Assembly (NCBI GenBank): GCA_002422845.1 | Contig: DITM01000039.1 | Location: 144 to 43,660 of the forward strand | Source: Candidatus Paracaedibacteraceae bacterium UBA6184 | GTDB lineage: Bacteria; Pseudomonadota; Alphaproteobacteria; UBA6184 | Length of the DNA: 43,517 nt | Direction: 5' to 3' | The notes under the pieces: model-generated | What the model was told of the DNA's origin: nothing | What the model saw: only the letters and a program-made list of their open reading frames with translations | The model's database searches: none | Made by a program: the position numbers and the translations under genes | Shown: piece by piece, positions 42,373-43,517 of the stretch | Layout of the letters: every line of letters begins with the position of its first letter | How positions within the stretch are numbered: the first letter of the stretch is position 1

Positions 42373-42446
42373 TGGCTCAAGGGCGCTTTACGCGCCAAGC
42401 GGCACCTTTGCCGCTACAAATCGGGCAATGCGATTTGCTTGAGCCA
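42373..42446. repeat. Cloverleaf-folding palindromic element
   Basis: 74 bases that fold into a nearly fully paired four-way junction. A nine-base closing stem (42373-42381 with 42438-42446, TGGCTCAAG/CTTGAGCCA) surrounds three perfect hairpins: GGCGC-TTTAC-GCGCC (42382-42396), GCGGCA-CCTT-TGCCGC (42399-42414) and CAAATCG-GGCAATG-CGATTTG (42417-42437). Only four bases are left between stems. It starts 3 bp after the pgk stop. It is not a tRNA (no anticodon or T-loop features). A repeat/MITE-like element or a structured RNA are both possible. Confidence 0.85.
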
Positions 42447-42502
42447 GTAGGTGTGGGTTCTTATAGGGAATCTTGAAACGCATCTGATTTAAGGTGCCGA
42501 AT

Positions 42503-42524
42503 GCAGCATCACGCTGCTGATTTT
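42503..42524 (+). terminator. Weak hairpin terminator after pgk
   Basis: GCAGC-ATCAC-GCTGC (42503-42517) followed by TGATTTT. The stem is only five bases, so it may be assisted by the cloverleaf upstream. Confidence 0.4.
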
Positions 42525-42550
42525 GTGAAATACAGGAAAATATTTAAAGA

Positions 42551-42627
42551 TGGCGCACCCAAGAGGAGTCGAACCCCTAACCTTCAGATCCGTAGTCTGA
42601 CGCTCTATCCAATTGAGCTATGGGTGC
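42551..42627 (-). tRNA. tRNA-Arg (anticodon ACG)
   Basis: Read on the minus strand from 42627: acceptor GCACCCA pairs with TGGGTGC, D-stem GCTC/GAGC, anticodon stem TCAGA/TCTGA with loop CTACGGA (anticodon ACG, reading CGN through inosine), T-arm AGGGG-TTCGACT-CCTCT, discriminator G and an encoded CCA (42553-42551). All stems are intact and the tRNA is canonical. Confidence 0.97.
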
Positions 42628-42684
42628 GTGATGAGCTGTTTATACAAGATTATTTGGTTAAAGGCAATAACAAAGTTTGGCTTA

Positions 42685-43128
42685 TTATCGATTAATTGAA
42701 AGTTTAGCTAATTCGACAGCGACGCGTACTTGAATATCATCAATAATGCCCATTAAGTCAGCAGGCATTGCATTGAGTGTATCGGGCAAGCGATAAAACA
42801 TCGTTTCAAGTTCTTGTAACTGCTCATAAGAAACTTCACCGTCTAACAATTGATACTGTAAGGTTTTTAGCTGATCCAACAGATCATCCCCATAGGAAAT
42901 GATGTCGCGGGTGGAAGAGTTTTGAATAGTGGAGAGATTTAATAAGGACAGACCTTGTATTTTTTGTGGCGTTTGAATGGGTGCAGCTGTTGCTGTTTCT
43001 GAGCGTGACCCCTCCCCCAGTTCGTCGCTGACGTCAAATGCACCCATAGATTTTTTGCGTTTAGCGGTTAATGGGATAACTCTGCTAAGACTGGATGAGT
43101 GCAACAAACTATCAATCATCTTAATCAT
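42685..43128 (-). CDS. fliX: Class II flagellar assembly regulator FliX
   Basis: About 147 residues. The C-terminal half matches FliX: a conserved helical pattern ISYGDDLLDQLKTLQYQLLDGEVSYEQLQEL ... IIDDIQVRVAVELAKL. FliX is found in alphaproteobacteria, where with FlbD it couples flagellar class II assembly to late flagellar gene expression. The start at 43128 (MIKMIDSLL) fits the family; an open frame continues to 43179 across a TATAAT/palindrome and is less likely. No other flagellar gene is in the window, although flgI often lies divergent from fliX elsewhere. Confidence 0.78.
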   Translation of the reverse strand: MIKMIDSLLHSSSLSRVIPLTAKRKKSMGAFDVSDELGEGSRSETATAAPIQTPQKIQGLSLLNLSTIQNSSTRDIISYGDDLLDQLKTLQYQLLDGEVSYEQLQELETMFYRLPDTLNAMPADLMGIIDDIQVRVAVELAKLSINR

Positions 43129-43154
43129 GTGTGTTCTCTGTTTTTCTATAAAGT

Positions 43155-43174
43155 TATAATACCAAAATTTGGTA
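43155..43174. promoter_or_regulatory. TATAAT box joined to 15-bp palindrome upstream of fliX
   Basis: TATAAT (43155-43160) runs into TACCAAA-A-TTTGGTA (43160-43174), a perfect seven-base inverted repeat, in the gap between fliX and the rightward repeat-rich ORF. The layout repeats that at 36836-36857, with a different palindrome. Confidence 0.45.
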
Positions 43175-43177
43175 AAC

Positions 43178-43414
43178 ATGAAGTTAACGCAGCGTGCGAT
43201 TGCATCCGATGTGTTGGATCCGATGTGGTTTGAGACGTATTATAAGAACACGAGGGGGAACCTGTGGGAAGTGTGTTTTGAACCACATTGGATTAGATCC
43301 GAAGTGAATTTGAGACGTATTATTAAGAATACGAGGAGAGAGTGTTTTGAACCCAATACGGGCGCGGAAGATATGAGGGGGATTTTTGACCCATTTCGGG
43401 CTCAGGAGGGGTAA
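43178..43414 (+). CDS. Doubtful small ORF made of degenerate repeats
   Basis: A 78-codon frame from ATG 43178. No known family. Its DNA consists of two diverged copies of a roughly 70-base unit (beginning near 43217 and 43289; shared TTTGAGACGTATTAT, AAGAAYACGAGG and GTGTTTTGAACC) giving YYKNTRGNLWEVCFEP and IIKNTRRECFEP. The stop overlaps the ATG of a 20-residue frame (43414-43476; TAATG) that has AGGAGGGG before it. It could be a small protein or non-coding repeat DNA. Confidence 0.3.
   Translation: MKLTQRAIASDVLDPMWFETYYKNTRGNLWEVCFEPHWIRSEVNLRRIIKNTRRECFEPNTGAEDMRGIFDPFRAQEG
43217..43351. repeat. Diverged tandem repeat, about 70 bp x 2
   Basis: Two related units, each starting ATCCGAWGTG and ending TTTTGAACC, with indels between them. 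In the first unit the ends also form an imperfect inverted repeat (CCGATGTGGTT versus AACCACATTGG). The remainder to the window end (43415-43517) shows only the short coupled frame and AT-rich sequence. Confidence 0.6.
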
Positions 43415-43517
43415 TGTTTGAAAATGAATTTGAAATAGTTGCGTGTGTAAGTAGTAGTATTCCTTTTTTTGTTTAGTTGGTTGGTTAATTAAAAAAGCAC
43501 CGAGGCATCCCCTGAAA

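Noticed and set aside
42373..42446. Cloverleaf element as a tRNA
   Set aside because: It has three hairpins, but the loops lack anticodon-loop and TTC T-loop features, the closing stem is nine bases and the arms do not have tRNA dimensions.
42501..42695. A 64-codon plus-strand frame
   Set aside because: It covers the antisense strand of the tRNA-Arg gene.

Overview
The window looks like a piece of an AT-rich alphaproteobacterial chromosome, most likely a host-associated member of the Holosporales/Rickettsiales-like lineages. The reasoning is: a FliX-type flagellar assembly regulator and a DivL-like PAS pseudokinase (both alphaproteobacterial families), the gene order rodZ-hisS-prfA, a mitochondrial/alphaproteobacterial RMD1 (DUF155) protein, a phasin-like protein, a stand-alone ppGpp-hydrolase-type HD protein of the kind seen in intracellular alphaproteobacteria, several MFS carriers, and decayed mobile DNA. 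The species cannot be named from the sequence alone.

Layout. 1-3.1 kb: minus-strand cluster trxB - LysR regulator - Bcr/CflA-type MFS carrier. 3.3-9.6 kb: minus-strand surface locus with a 980-residue SLH-domain protein, two small lipoproteins and an 877-residue lipoprotein with an autotransporter-like C-terminus; the three lipoproteins share near-identical signal peptides. 9.8-11 kb: LOG-family protein and nth. 11-15 kb: tightly overlapped plus-strand operon hydrolase - tyrS - bcp - cca - rhodanese. 15.0-15.4 kb: about 370 bp between 23-24-bp direct repeats, a probable insertion. 15.4-20.2 kb: secreted protein and D,D-carboxypeptidase (minus), then the DivL-like protein and a phasin-like His-rich protein (plus). 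20.3-25.3 kb: MFS carrier, MgtE, malic enzyme MaeB. 25.3-26.4 kb: gene graveyard with DUF4143 ATPase and IS5/IS427-type transposase remnants. 26.5-31.1 kb: mnmA, a dispersed palindromic repeat, prfA, hisS, rodZ. 31.2-36.7 kb: tRNA/rRNA uracil methyltransferase, a secreted LHH nuclease-like toxin and a divergent exported SUKH (SMI1/KNR4) protein, and a second lipoprotein autotransporter-like protein. 36.8-42.4 kb: HD hydrolase, MHS-type MFS carrier, NhaA, RMD1-like protein, pgk. 42.4-43.5 kb: a near-perfect cloverleaf-folding element, tRNA-Arg(ACG), fliX and a repeat-rich end.

How it fits together: housekeeping genes for translation (tyrS, hisS, prfA, mnmA, cca, tRNA-Arg), redox (trxB, bcp), repair (nth), envelope (D,D-carboxypeptidase, RodZ) and cell-cycle/flagellar control (DivL-like, FliX) are interleaved with accessory loci for surface display, toxin/immunity and transport. 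The most promising less-described elements are the exported LHH/SUKH pair with its operator-like divergent promoter, the lipoprotein/SLH surface locus, and the 74-nt cloverleaf element downstream of pgk.
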